17,426 bases of DNA from DAOTTI01 sp034437795. Its GTDB lineage: Bacteria; Chloroflexota; UBA11872; UBA12225. The notes beneath the pieces were generated by a model that worked only from the letters and a program-made list of their open reading frames with translations, was not told the DNA's origin and ran no database searches. Shown piece by piece: positions 6,305 to 14,119 of this stretch (the stretch's first letter is position 1; each line of letters opens with the position of its first letter). Location of the stretch: NCBI GenBank assembly GCA_034437795.1, contig DAOTTI010000201.1, positions 1 to 17,426 of the forward strand, written 5' to 3'. Both the position numbers and the translations under genes were made by a program.

Positions 6305-7222
6305 ATGGACGTCTTACTGTGGCTCCAGGCGGTGATGGTCGGGCCAGGCTGGGACGCGTTCTGGCGGGCGATCTCCTACCTGTATCAGGAGGACTGGTTG
6401 CTGGGCCTGGCGGCTGTCCTGTTCTGGGTTGCCGACCGGTCGTTCGCGCGGCTGTTCACCACGCTGGCCGTCTGCCAGGCGTGGCTGAACGTGTTCTTGA
6501 AGGGCCTCTTTGGCGTTCTCAGGCCGGCCGCAGGTGGCGCACTCCGCGTCGCCGACGTTGCCCTGGACACGGTCTACTCTCAGCCCAGCGCCCACGCGCA
6601 GGGGAGCGCGGCGCTCTATGCCGCCCTGGCCTGGCACCTGCGCCGTCCCTGGTTCACGGCCCTGGCTGTGGTGGCCGTGGTACTGGTGGGCGTCTCGCGC
6701 CTCTATCTGGGAGTGCACTGGCCGCTGGATGTCCTGCTGGGCTGGCTGATCGGCCTGGGCATCGCGCTATTGATCATCGGCGTCTGGCCGCACGCCGCGC
6801 GGGCGGGCGGCCGTCTCCCCTTCGAAGCACAGTTGTTCCTGGCGCTGGCCGCGCCGGCGGCCATGCTCCTGGTATCGGAGATGGTCCCCTTCGTCGCCCG
6901 CCTGGAGGTAAGATATCTGCCCGGCGCGCTGGGAGCGCTGGCCGGCGTCTGGTTCGGGACCCTGCTTGAAGAGCGCTATCTTGACTTTGACCGTCGCGGG
7001 CCGCTGGCGTGGCAGGTCGCCAAGAGTGCCGTCGGGCTGGTCCTGGTGCTGGCGGTGCGCCTGGCCCTCAAACCGGTGCTGGGCGATGACGGCTGGCCAG
7101 CGTTCGCGCGGTACGCAGTGGTGGGGTGTGCCGTCTCCGGCGTGGCGCCGGCGCTGTTTGCCTGGCTGGCCGGTGCGCTGCTTCCAGGTCGGCGCGCTGC
7201 GGGGCCGGCGCGACCGGGCTGA
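6305..7222 (+). CDS. PAP2-superfamily membrane phosphatase
   Basis: This 305-residue integral membrane protein starts at ATG 6305, with AGAGGA just upstream. All three PAP2 catalytic blocks are present: K66-x6-R73-P74 (KGLFGVLRP), PSAHAQGS at 94-101 with His97, and SRLYLGVHWPLDV at 131-143 with Arg132, His138 and Asp142. Several hydrophobic helices surround these blocks, at about 31-44, 115-130 and 143-160. Further helices in the C-terminal half (about 165-290) carry no motif I recognise. PAP2 enzymes of this kind remove phosphate from lipid phosphates such as undecaprenyl diphosphate or phosphatidate at the membrane surface; the substrate here is unknown. The usual Gly of PSGH is Ala in this protein, a tolerated variation. 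The Pro/Ala-rich membrane protein gene converges on it 16 bases away. Confidence 0.88.
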   Translation: MDVLLWLQAVMVGPGWDAFWRAISYLYQEDWLLGLAAVLFWVADRSFARLFTTLAVCQAWLNVFLKGLFGVLRPAAGGALRVADVALDTVYSQPSAHAQGSAALYAALAWHLRRPWFTALAVVAVVLVGVSRLYLGVHWPLDVLLGWLIGLGIALLIIGVWPHAARAGGRLPFEAQLFLALAAPAAMLLVSEMVPFVARLEVRYLPGALGALAGVWFGTLLEERYLDFDRRGPLAWQVAKSAVGLVLVLAVRLALKPVLGDDGWPAFARYAVVGCAVSGVAPALFAWLAGALLPGRRAAGPARPG

Positions 7223-7230
7223 CGGGGGGT

Positions 7231-7247
7231 TGGCCGGCTTACGGCCA
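7231..7247. terminator. Candidate hairpin between convergent genes
   Basis: TGGCCG and CGGCCA pair around the loop GCTTA, at the meeting point of the PAP2 gene (stop 7222) and the minus-strand gene (stop 7239). There is no T-tract, so it is only a possible terminator. Confidence 0.35.
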
Positions 7248-7838
7248 GCTGGCTGGAGGATCAGGCCGGGCGCAAGGGAGCGATCCCGCGTGCGGTCTCG
7301 CTCGCCGGGCATTCACCGCCGCGCCAAGGCCAATCAGCGCTACCGCGACGAGGACCATGGCCGGCATGGTCGCGGGCGCACCGGCGCCGGCGCGTCCCAG
7401 GTGCGGCGCCACTGAGGCTGGGCCCCTGCCGTGGGCCTGCCCCCGCGGCCTGGTCGGCTCGCGCTGAACCGGCACGCCCGCGACCTCCGCCCGGCCGTTG
7501 CGCTCGAGCGGCCCCGCCGCCGGAGGGCCGGCGGGAACCGCCCCTGGCGCGGTCTCCGCAGGCGGGGCTAAGGCGCCCGGAGGAACGCCCGTCTCAGCGG
7601 GAGCAGGCGCCATAGCGGCCGGCGTGGCGGGACCGGTCGGCGACGGCTGGGCGAACCGTTCGGGCGCCGGTGCTCCTGTCGGCGCCGGCGCGAGCGCGGC
7701 ATCGACCAGGTGGCCTAGCGCTAGGAGCAGCGCCAGGACCGTCACCGCAATCGGGGCAAGGAGGCTGGTGAGAAACAGCAACAGGTGGAAGCGCCGCGGC
7801 GGCTGTTGCCGCTGCGGCCAAAGACCCGTGTCCCGCAT
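7239..7838 (-). CDS. Hypothetical Pro/Ala-rich membrane protein with helices at both ends
   Basis: This 199-residue frame starts at ATG 7838, with GGAGG 7 bases upstream. A hydrophobic helix at about 18-42 (LLLFLTSLLAPIAVTVLALL) is preceded by Arg/Gln-rich basic residues. A long Pro/Ala/Gly-rich low-complexity segment (about 50-155) follows. A second helix at about 158-176 (MPAMVLVAVALIGLGAAV) is directly followed by NARRARP. The arrangement of a disordered stalk, a short helix and an Arg cluster resembles surface-anchored proteins with a C-terminal sorting tail, but no LPxTG or PEP-CTERM box is visible. The protein family is unknown. Because such composition also arises by chance in GC-rich DNA, the coding call rests on the two well-placed hydrophobic segments and the ribosome site. 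Confidence 0.55.
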   Translation of the reverse strand: MRDTGLWPQRQQPPRRFHLLLFLTSLLAPIAVTVLALLLALGHLVDAALAPAPTGAPAPERFAQPSPTGPATPAAMAPAPAETGVPPGALAPPAETAPGAVPAGPPAAGPLERNGRAEVAGVPVQREPTRPRGQAHGRGPASVAPHLGRAGAGAPATMPAMVLVAVALIGLGAAVNARRARPHAGSLPCARPDPPASWP

Positions 7839-8288
7839 GGCCGCCTCCGGCCAGGCCCTTCCTCGCGTGACCGCGCACCGCGGCGCGGATGGCGCTCCGC
7901 CGGGCGTGACAGGCCCGGCGACCGACCCGGCGCTCCCGACGCCGGTCGTGGCAAGGCCTGCGCCACATGTCTCGCGGCGCGGCCGGACGTCCTTGCAGAC
8001 TGCTCGTCCAGGAGCAGGCGACCGCCGAGGGTCTGGCCGCGCGGTGAACGTCGGCCGTAAGCGCCCGCGCCCGGCGGCCCGAATCTTGAACTACGGTGCG
8101 GGGAGCCACGGCTCCCGCTCACTGGGCACGCCGAGGTGCGCATCGGACACGGGACCGGGGCCAGTCCCTTGAGCGGTGGCTTACGGCAGCCGCGCGCTGC
8201 GGGGCAGGCCGGCGTAGTGGCGGCCGGCAACACGAGACAGAGCGAGGGTCAGCCGAAGAACGCTGCGTCCCGCGGGACCATAGGGCGT
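7839..8288. other. Divergent intergenic region
   Basis: These roughly 450 bases separate two divergently transcribed genes. I see no credible gene and no convincing -35/-10 pair. A perfect 12-base palindrome GTCCCGCGGGAC lies at 8267-8278, just 10 bases before the start chosen for the lysyl-oxidase-like gene. It could be an operator or could fold over the ribosome site. Confidence 0.45.
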
Positions 8289-9194
8289 ATGAAGATACGG
8301 CAACGGGACAGAGGGCGAGGGACAGCCTTGAGACCGGACGGTAGCTGGGCTAGAGCGAGATCGTTGCTGGCGGCAGGGAGCAGGGCCCGCCTGGCCGCCT
8401 TCGCCGGCGGGCTGGCACTTGCCGTCGCGCTGGCGGCGGCCTGCTCCCAGTGGGTGCGGAGCACGGCCATGACCGCTCCCGCTCCCGCCTCCGGCGAGAA
8501 CGCGCCGGCATCCCAGCAGGCGCCCGCGACCAGGTCAACCGACCCTGACCTCCTGCTGCTGCCGGACGTGCAGCCCGTCCCGGCAGCCGACTTTCGGATC
8601 GAGGTGGACCGCTACACCGGCCGGCGCTACCTCTGGTTCACCGCCATCATTCCGAATGTCGGACCGGGGCCGCTTGAGCTGTGGGGCCATCTCGATGCCG
8701 GGTCTGGCAAGCACCGCGCCACGCAACGCATCTACCGGCGCGATGGCTCGCACGTCGAGGTCGAGGTCGGGGCGTTCCGCTGGCATGAGGAGCACGACCA
8801 CTGGCCCTTCGACCGTGGCTTCATGATGTACGAGCTGCGGTCGGTCTCCCGCGGCGACGAGCTGGGCCACAAGGTCACTACCAGCGACAAGACGACGTGG
8901 TGCCTCACCGACAGTGACCTGGTCAGGCCCGACATGCCCAGCGCCTCCCCGCAGGCGGTCTATACGGCCTGTGAGCCGGAAGGCCAGCGCATCTCCACCG
9001 GCTGGGCCGACGTGTACGACAACACGACGGAGGGGCAATCCGTGGACATCACCGACGTGCTCGACGGCCTCTATGCCCTGCACTCCATCGCCAACCCGGA
9101 CCGCACCATTCTGGAGGCAAGCTACCTCAACAACGTCGCCGTAGCGCACGTGGAGATCCGCGGGACCCATGTGGCGCCCGTGCCCCCACCCTAG
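8289..9194 (+). CDS. Lysyl oxidase-like copper-protein family lipoprotein
   Basis: The product has 301 residues from ATG 8289; an in-frame ATG at 8136 would only lengthen the region before the signal. Residues 30-52 are a hydrophobic segment ending LAAAC, a lipobox with Cys52, after an Arg-rich start. A Ser/Ala/Pro-rich linker leads to the catalytic-type domain (about 85-292). Lysyl oxidase landmarks are PNVGPGPLELWG 122-133; the copper segment WHEEHDHWP 165-173; Lys201 before TTWCLTDS; and Tyr243 ahead of GQSVDITDV 249-256. The ending NPDRTILEASYLNNVAV also matches. By alignment from memory, Lys201 and Tyr243 correspond to the residues forming the lysine tyrosylquinone cofactor. Two copper histidines (169, 171) are kept but the third is Pro173. 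Known enzymes oxidise lysine side chains or amines; this one may bind copper weakly or differently. Possible signs of regulation are limited to an upstream palindrome. Confidence 0.8.
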   Translation: MKIRQRDRGRGTALRPDGSWARARSLLAAGSRARLAAFAGGLALAVALAAACSQWVRSTAMTAPAPASGENAPASQQAPATRSTDPDLLLLPDVQPVPAADFRIEVDRYTGRRYLWFTAIIPNVGPGPLELWGHLDAGSGKHRATQRIYRRDGSHVEVEVGAFRWHEEHDHWPFDRGFMMYELRSVSRGDELGHKVTTSDKTTWCLTDSDLVRPDMPSASPQAVYTACEPEGQRISTGWADVYDNTTEGQSVDITDVLDGLYALHSIANPDRTILEASYLNNVAVAHVEIRGTHVAPVPPP

Positions 9195-9652
9195 CCCAGC
9201 CGTCTGTGCACCTGCAAGGAAGTCCTTGGCAGACGCAGGTTCTGGCGCCTCGACGAGGCACTTTGGCTCCAGAGCATAGAACGGGAGAGGACGCCGGCTG
9301 GCCGGGCCGGCTCAAGCCGGATCGGTCGCATTGGTAGTGACGTGGCGTGGACCAGCGGTATACTGGCACTATCTCCAGTGTGTGGATGCCAGACCCGCGG
9401 GTTGGGTCGCCCAGGCGTTGGGTCGAGTGAATGGCGAACCCGGCTGAGCCTCTCTGGCTTGACCGGCTTTCTGCTGGAGAGCTGCGTATGGCGGGGCTGG
9501 CGCCTCTGATGGGCCAGTTGTAGGCCCGGCGCGGCCGGGCCGGTGGTCACCCGAAACAGGCAGGGCTGTCTAGCCCGCTCGGGCGGGCCAGACGCGACCA
9601 GGAGTGATCCCCCAAGCGAGCACTGGTGGCGCGCCTAGCAAGGAGGTACGTC
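9195..9652. other. Long leader/intergenic region before acetyl-CoA synthetase
   Basis: These roughly 460 bases carry no convincing gene. A GC-rich hairpin (GGCCCGG, 5-base loop, CCGGGCC) lies at 9523-9541, and a possible promoter at 9337-9364. I looked for T-box and other common riboswitch motifs and recognised none. Confidence 0.45.
9337..9364 (+). promoter_or_regulatory. Candidate promoter upstream of acetyl-CoA synthetase
   Basis: GTGACG (9337-9342), 16 bases, then TATACT (9359-9364). The -10 is good and the -35 is weak. It would give a leader of about 280 bases. Confidence 0.3.
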
Positions 9653-9916
9653 ATGGTCGAGGCGACGGAAGCGGTTGACGTGACCGAAGCGCAGATCGCC
9701 GTGCACTGGCGGGAGGAGGAGTATTTCTACCCGCCGGCCAGGTTCATCGGCCAGGACAATGCCGCCGACCCGGCAATATTCGAGCGGTTCAGCGAGAAGA
9801 ACTTCCCCGAATGCTTCAAAGAGTACGCCGACCTGCTTACCTGGGATAAGTACTGGCATACCACGCTCGACACGAGCAATCCCCCGTTCTGGAGGTGGTT
9901 GTCGGGGGCAGACTGA
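9653..9916 (+). CDS. acs: Acetyl-CoA synthetase, N-terminal fragment (frameshifted)
   Basis: The frame starts at ATG 9653 with an excellent AAGGAGGT 7 bases upstream, which makes it the true start of the gene. It encodes 87 residues, including WREEEYFYPPARFIG and a segment ending LDTSNPPFWRWL at residues 72-83. This is the N-terminal domain of AMP-forming acetyl-CoA synthetases, where the phrase normally continues SNPPFxxWFVGGRLN. The continuation VGGRLNACYNCVDRH is present, but in another frame from 9895. Reading on in this frame gives only SGAD and a stop at 9916. One missing base at about 9899-9901 (in the codon after TGG AGG TGG) explains the split. It may be a sequencing error, a genuine inactivating mutation, or a site of frameshifting. 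Confidence 0.8.
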   Translation: MVEATEAVDVTEAQIAVHWREEEYFYPPARFIGQDNAADPAIFERFSEKNFPECFKEYADLLTWDKYWHTTLDTSNPPFWRWLSGAD

Positions 9917-11769
9917 ATGCCTGCTACAACTGCGTCGACCGGCACCTGGCCCAAAACCGAAACAAGGCGGCCTTTATCTGGGTGCCGGAGCCGGAGAGCG
10001 AGGACATCAAGGCGATTACCTACCAGGATCTCTACGTACGGGTCAACGAATTTGCTGCGCTGCTGCGCGACTTTTGCGGGGTCAAGGCCGGGGATCGCGT
10101 CACGTTCCACCTGCCCATGGTCCCCGAGCTGCCGGTGGCGATGCTCGCCTGCGCCCGGCTCGGCGTGATCCATTCCGAGGTCTTCGGCGGCTTCAGCGGC
10201 GCTGCCTGCGGCGATCGGATCGTGGACTCCGGGAGCCACATCCTGGTCACCATGGACACCTATTACCGCAACGGCGAGCTACTGGACCACAAGCTGAAGG
10301 CCGACCAGGCGGTGAACGTCGCCCGCGAGCAAGGAGTGACCGTGGACAAGGTGCTGGTCTGGCGGCGCTACCTGGGAAAGTACTCCTCGCCCACGCCGAT
10401 GGTGGAGGGGCGCGACTTCTTCGTCGATGACCTGCTCCGCGAGTACCGCGGGGCGCGGGTCGAGCCAGTGTCCATGCCCGCTGAAGCGCCGCTGTTCCTC
10501 ATGTACACCAGCGGCACGACCGCCAGGCCGAAGGGCTGCCAGCACAGCACCGGCGGCTACTTGGCCTACGTTGCGGGGACGTCCAAGTACTACCAGGACA
10601 TCCACCCGGAAGACACCTACTGGTGTCTGGCGGACATCGGCTGGATCACCGGGCATTCCTACATCGTCTACGGGCCCCTGGCCCTGTGCGCGACCAGCGT
10701 GATCTACGAGGGCGTGCCCACCTACCCGGACGCGGGGCGGCCCTGGCGCATCGCTGAACGGCTGGGCGTGAACATCTTCCACACGGCGCCGACGACCATC
10801 CGCATGCTCAGAAAGGCCGGCCCAGACGAGCCCAAGAAGTACAACTACCACTTTAAGCACATGACCACCGTGGGTGAGCCGATCGAGCCCGAGGTCTGGC
10901 GCTGGTACTACCACGTCGTCGGCAAGGGCGAGGCGGTGATTGTCGACACCTGGTGGCAAACAGAGAACGGCGGCTTCCTCGGCAGTACCCTGCCGGCGCT
11001 CCAGCCGATGAAGCCCGGCAGCTGCGGCCCGGGGGTCCTCGGCATCTATCCCGTGATCCTTGACGAGGAGGGGAAGGAGGTGCCCGCGGGCAGCGGCCGC
11101 GCCGGCAACATCTGCATTCGTAATCCCTGGCCGGGCATCTTCCAGACTATCTGGGGCCAGCCGGAGCGCTTTGTGCAGACGTACTACGCCAAGTACTGCC
11201 GCAATAAGGAGAGCAAGGACTGGCGACACTGGCCGTACTTCGCCGGGGATGGCGCGACGCAGGCCGCCGACGGGTACTTCCGGATCCTGGGGAGAGTGGA
11301 CGACGTGATTAACGTGGCCGGCCACCGCCTGGGTACGAAGGAGCTCGAGTCGGCTGCCCTCACCGTGGAGGAGGTCGCCGAGGCGGCGGCGGTGCCGGTG
11401 ATGGACGAGGTCCGAGGACGGGCGGTGGAGATGTACGTCGCGCTCAAGCCCGGGTACGCCCCGAGCCAGGACGTCGAGGAGAAGGTGCGGTCAGCCATTG
11501 AGACGATCATTGGCAAGATCGCGCGGCCAAAGAACGTCTGGATCGTGCCGGACATGCCCAAGACCCGTTCCGGCAAGATCATGCGCCGCGTGATCGCCAG
11601 CATCTCCAACTTTATGGACGTTGGTGATACCACCACCCTGGCGAACCCCGAGGTCGTGGAGAGCATCCGGCAGCAGGTGCAGGCGGCGAAGGTCGCCCGG
11701 AGCGACCTGCCGAAGACACTCTCGGAGCAGGAACTGGAAGAGATCAAGAGGTTCGGCCGGGTGGAGTAG
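9895..11769 (+). CDS. acs: Acetyl-CoA synthetase (AMP-forming), main part
   Basis: This 624-residue frame opens with GTG 9895, overlapping the upstream fragment by 22 bases. Positions are counted from that codon. The AMP/phosphate loop is YTSGTTARPKG 204-214. Further landmarks are DIGWITGHSYIVYGPL 247-262, WWQTENGG 353-360 with the Trp that favours acetate, GRVDDVINVAGHRLG 466-480 and TRSGKIMRR 558-566. Lys561 is the residue acetylated to switch off the enzyme in many bacteria. The enzyme makes acetyl-CoA from acetate, ATP and CoA through acetyl-AMP, in the cytoplasm. Joined to the 9653 fragment the protein would have about 705 residues, somewhat longer than the roughly 650 usual for the family. 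GTG 9895 has no properly spaced ribosome site, since GGAGG abuts it, so this part alone is probably not a natural product. Acetate specificity is a family-level inference. Confidence 0.93.
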   Translation: MVVGGRLNACYNCVDRHLAQNRNKAAFIWVPEPESEDIKAITYQDLYVRVNEFAALLRDFCGVKAGDRVTFHLPMVPELPVAMLACARLGVIHSEVFGGFSGAACGDRIVDSGSHILVTMDTYYRNGELLDHKLKADQAVNVAREQGVTVDKVLVWRRYLGKYSSPTPMVEGRDFFVDDLLREYRGARVEPVSMPAEAPLFLMYTSGTTARPKGCQHSTGGYLAYVAGTSKYYQDIHPEDTYWCLADIGWITGHSYIVYGPLALCATSVIYEGVPTYPDAGRPWRIAERLGVNIFHTAPTTIRMLRKAGPDEPKKYNYHFKHMTTVGEPIEPEVWRWYYHVVGKGEAVIVDTWWQTENGGFLGSTLPALQPMKPGSCGPGVLGIYPVILDEEGKEVPAGSGRAGNICIRNPWPGIFQTIWGQPERFVQTYYAKYCRNKESKDWRHWPYFAGDGATQAADGYFRILGRVDDVINVAGHRLGTKELESAALTVEEVAEAAAVPVMDEVRGRAVEMYVALKPGYAPSQDVEEKVRSAIETIIGKIARPKNVWIVPDMPKTRSGKIMRRVIASISNFMDVGDTTTLANPEVVESIRQQVQAAKVARSDLPKTLSEQELEEIKRFGRVE

Positions 11770-11830
11770 CCACCGCGGCGTGGCGCTGCCGGGCCGAGCC
11801 GGCCACGAAGTGCAGGGCACGGGCCCCGGA

Positions 11831-11936
11831 TAGGCTGGGCCAGGGATCGGCTGCGTTACCCGCCGGACCCGCGACGAGGCCGGCTCCATCTCCGCCGGGA
11901 GCCCTGGTAGGCTAGGCCAGGGATCGGCTGCGTTAC
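11831..11936. repeat. Pair of 29-base direct repeats
   Basis: Copies at 11831-11859 and 11908-11936 differ at one base (TAGGCTGGG against TAGGCTAGG) and are 77 bases apart. The second copy contains the stop codon (11933-11935) of the minus-strand DUF151-like gene. The first lies between the acetyl-CoA synthetase stop and that gene. They may come from a small duplication of the gene's 3' end. Confidence 0.7.
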
Positions 11937-12520
11937 AGCCGATCCAGCGCGACGATTCCGGCGACGAGCCGCCGTGCCGCCGCCAGACTGCCCGCGTCAC
12001 TGGTCTCCGGCCCGCCGACCGGCGCCGCGCGGTCCTCCGTCACTGCCCACCGCTCAAGATCCTCGGTCGTGACCCATAGGGGTAGGCGTAGCCGGAGGGC
12101 CAGGAACGCGGCGAACGATGGGGTGCAGGCGACCTCCCGTAAGGCGCCTGGCCGGCCGACCATCAGGATCCCGACCGGCCCACCATCGTCTCGGGTGGCC
12201 AGGCCGATGGCGCGCGCGGATGGACCGCCCAGAGACGGCGGCTGGCCACCTGCGCCGGTGGCTGGAGCCCCGCTGCCGCGACCGGACCGGCTGCGGCCGG
12301 TCGCCAGCTCCTGGGCCAGCCAGCGCGCCTCTGCCGGCCGGACCGCCAGCCACAGTCGCTGCCCGCCGGGGCCGGCCAGAACGAGCACCCCTAGCTTACC
12401 GCCCCAGCAGACGGCGGCGCTCTCGAGATGGGTAGCCACGGCCAGCACCGCGGGCTGCCGGCCATCTCGCTCGTTGGCCGCGCTACCGCCACTCGCGCTT
12501 TCCCCCGTATCTGGCGCCAT
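11933..12520 (-). CDS. DUF151/bifunctional-nuclease-like protein, divergent
   Basis: This 195-residue protein starts at ATG 12520, with GGAGG 9 bases upstream; a GTG at 12529 abuts the ribosome site and is unlikely. The layout resembles the DUF151 (bifunctional nuclease) domain. A strand pair KLGVLVLAG...QRLWLAV at 42-60 leads into RPAEARWLAQELATG 61-75. After a Gly/Ser/Pro-rich insert (76-103) comes GILMVGRPGALREV 117-130, then TPSFAAFLALRLRLPLWV 133-150 and TTEDLE. In typical members the last block reads PSDAxALALRxxxPI; here the Asp is Phe. Family members in plants and mycobacteria have been given nuclease or stress-related roles; for this divergent one I claim only the fold. It lies 123 bases after the malic enzyme gene on the same strand and appears to have its own promoter. 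Confidence 0.6.
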   Translation of the reverse strand: MAPDTGESASGGSAANERDGRQPAVLAVATHLESAAVCWGGKLGVLVLAGPGGQRLWLAVRPAEARWLAQELATGRSRSGRGSGAPATGAGGQPPSLGGPSARAIGLATRDDGGPVGILMVGRPGALREVACTPSFAAFLALRLRLPLWVTTEDLERWAVTEDRAAPVGGPETSDAGSLAAARRLVAGIVALDRL

Positions 12521-12540
12521 GATTGACACCCTCCACCGCC

Positions 12541-12569
12541 ATCATACGCCCATAGTGGCTGCATGGCAA
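12541..12569 (-). promoter_or_regulatory. Strong sigma-70-type promoter for the DUF151-like gene
   Basis: On the minus strand TTGCCA (12564-12569) and TATGAT (12541-12546) are 17 bases apart. Transcription would begin near 12534, giving a short leader with the GGAGG site. The palindrome GCAATATTGC (12566-12575) overlaps the -35 in an AT-rich island and may be an operator. Confidence 0.6.
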
Positions 12570-12643
12570 TATTGCAATTCAATAAAGTGCCGCAGGCTGT
12601 TGGTCTGGTCGCTACGCCATCGGGTGCTGGCCAGCCGCGACGC

Positions 12644-14119
12644 CTACGCGTTCACCGGCACCCCGAGAGAGCCGGGGGCTGCCGGCGCTGCACCATGCCC
12701 CGGCGCGGCGTGGGGCCGGCGCGCCACGCCCGTGGCCACTGCCGCCTCGGCCACGGCGCCGGCCACGGCTTCCACCACACGGCGGTTGAACACGCTGGGG
12801 ATGATGTACTCCTCAGAGCGCTCCTCGTCGGTGACCACTGCCGCTAAGGCCCGCGCCGCGGCCAGCTTCATGGGCTCATTGATCTCGCGCGCCTGCACGT
12901 CCAGCGCCCCGCGGAACATCCCCGGGAAGCAGAGCACATTATTGATCTGGTTGGGGTAATCGCTGCGCCCGGTCGCCATCACGCGCACCAGGCCGGCCAC
13001 GGCTTCCGGCGCAATCTCTGGGTCGGGGTTGGCCAGGGCGAAGACGATCGGATCGGGCGCCATCCGGCGCACGTCGTCCGCCGTCAGCAGGTCCGGCCCC
13101 GACACGCCGATGAACAGGTCCGCGCCAGCGATCACGTCGGCGAGCGACCCGCGGATGCCGCGTGGGTTGGTGTGCGCCGCCACCCACTCCTTGACTGCGT
13201 TCATATTCGCCTCACGCCCGCGGTAGAGGGCGCCAGCGCGATCGCAGGCGATGATCTCGGTCATGCCCGACGCGAGCAGGATGCGGAGAATGGCCACGCC
13301 GGCGGCACCGGTACCCATGATCACAGCGCGCAGGCTCTCCAGGGGCTTGCCCACCACGCGACAGGCATTCAGCAGCGCTGCCAGCACGACCACCGCCGTC
13401 CCGTGCTGGTCATCGTGAAAGACGGGAATGTCCAGGCGCTCCCTGAGCCGGTCCTCGATCTCGAAGCAGCGGGGCGCGGCGATGTCTTCCAGGTTGATCC
13501 CGCCGAAGGCGGGCGCCAGGCGCACCACCGTCTCCACGATTGCATCGCTGTCAGTGGTATCGAGGCAGATAGGGAACGCGTCCACGCCCCCGAACTCCTT
13601 GAACAGGAGCGCCTTGCCCTCCATCACCGGGAGCGCGGCCAGGGGTCCCAGGTTCCCCAGGCCGAGGATGGCCGTGCCGTCCGTGACGACGGCCACCGTG
13701 TTGCGCTTGATAGTCAGGGCAAAGGCGGCGCTGGGATCGGCGGCGATGGCGCGACAGACGCGAGCCACGCCCGGCGTGTAGGCCATGGAGAGGTCGTCGC
13801 GGGTCTTGATGGGGACGCGGGGTGTGACCTCGATCTTGCCCCCCAGGTGGAGCAAGAACGTGCGGTCCGAGACGTTCACGACGGCCACGCCGGGCACCGC
13901 GCGGATGGCCGCCACAATGGCCTGGCCATGGGTGTCGTCGCGGCAGTTGATGGTTAGGTCGCGGACCAGGGTGCCCCGCTCGTAGCGGACAATATCGATG
14001 GCCCCGATGTCGCCGCCGGCGTCGCCGATGGCGGTGGCCAGCCGGCCGAGCATCCCCGGCCGGTTCTCAATCTGGCAGCGCACGATGATGCTGTAGCTGG
14101 CGCTGGGTGTCTGAGCCAT
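12644..14119 (-). CDS. NAD(P)-dependent malic enzyme with N-terminal ACT domain
   Basis: This 491-residue protein starts at ATG 14119, with GAGAGG upstream. An ACT domain covers about residues 8-90 (SIIVRCQIENRPGMLGRLAT); in other enzymes such domains bind amino acids or similar effectors. The malic domain follows: SMAYTPGVARVC 111-122 with the catalytic Tyr114, VVTDGTAILGLGNLGPLA 144-161, EGKALLFKEFGGVDAFP 167-183 with Lys169, NLED 209-212 and FHDDQHGTA 234-242 with the metal-binding acids. The dinucleotide motif GTGAAG is at 269-274, with ANPDPEI and NNVLCFPGMFRGALD further on. The enzyme decarboxylates malate to pyruvate with reduction of NAD(P). The C-terminal 30 residues are a Pro/Ala/Gly-rich tail. 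It is divergent from an ArsR-type regulator with 165 bases between, so it may be that regulator's target. The ACT-malic fusion suggests allosteric control. Confidence 0.93.
   Translation of the reverse strand: MAQTPSASYSIIVRCQIENRPGMLGRLATAIGDAGGDIGAIDIVRYERGTLVRDLTINCRDDTHGQAIVAAIRAVPGVAVVNVSDRTFLLHLGGKIEVTPRVPIKTRDDLSMAYTPGVARVCRAIAADPSAAFALTIKRNTVAVVTDGTAILGLGNLGPLAALPVMEGKALLFKEFGGVDAFPICLDTTDSDAIVETVVRLAPAFGGINLEDIAAPRCFEIEDRLRERLDIPVFHDDQHGTAVVVLAALLNACRVVGKPLESLRAVIMGTGAAGVAILRILLASGMTEIIACDRAGALYRGREANMNAVKEWVAAHTNPRGIRGSLADVIAGADLFIGVSGPDLLTADDVRRMAPDPIVFALANPDPEIAPEAVAGLVRVMATGRSDYPNQINNVLCFPGMFRGALDVQAREINEPMKLAAARALAAVVTDEERSEEYIIPSVFNRRVVEAVAGAVAEAAVATGVARRPHAAPGHGAAPAAPGSLGVPVNA

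Noticed and set aside
9395..9652. Possible riboswitch or T-box in the leader of acetyl-CoA synthetase
   Set aside because: There is a strong hairpin and a GGTGGCGCG phrase, but no T-box consensus, specifier structure or known riboswitch core.
10279..11325. Minus-strand 348-residue frame inside acetyl-CoA synthetase
   Set aside because: It is a GC-rich shadow of the opposite strand, which carries all AMP-forming synthetase motifs.
12069..12959. Plus-strand 296-residue frame across the DUF151-like gene
   Set aside because: It crosses two real minus-strand genes and a promoter, and is composed of Arg/Pro/Ala-rich chance sequence.
13172..13957. Plus-strand 261-residue frame inside the malic enzyme
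   Set aside because: The minus strand encodes complete malic enzyme motifs; this frame is His/Gly/Asp-rich antisense text.
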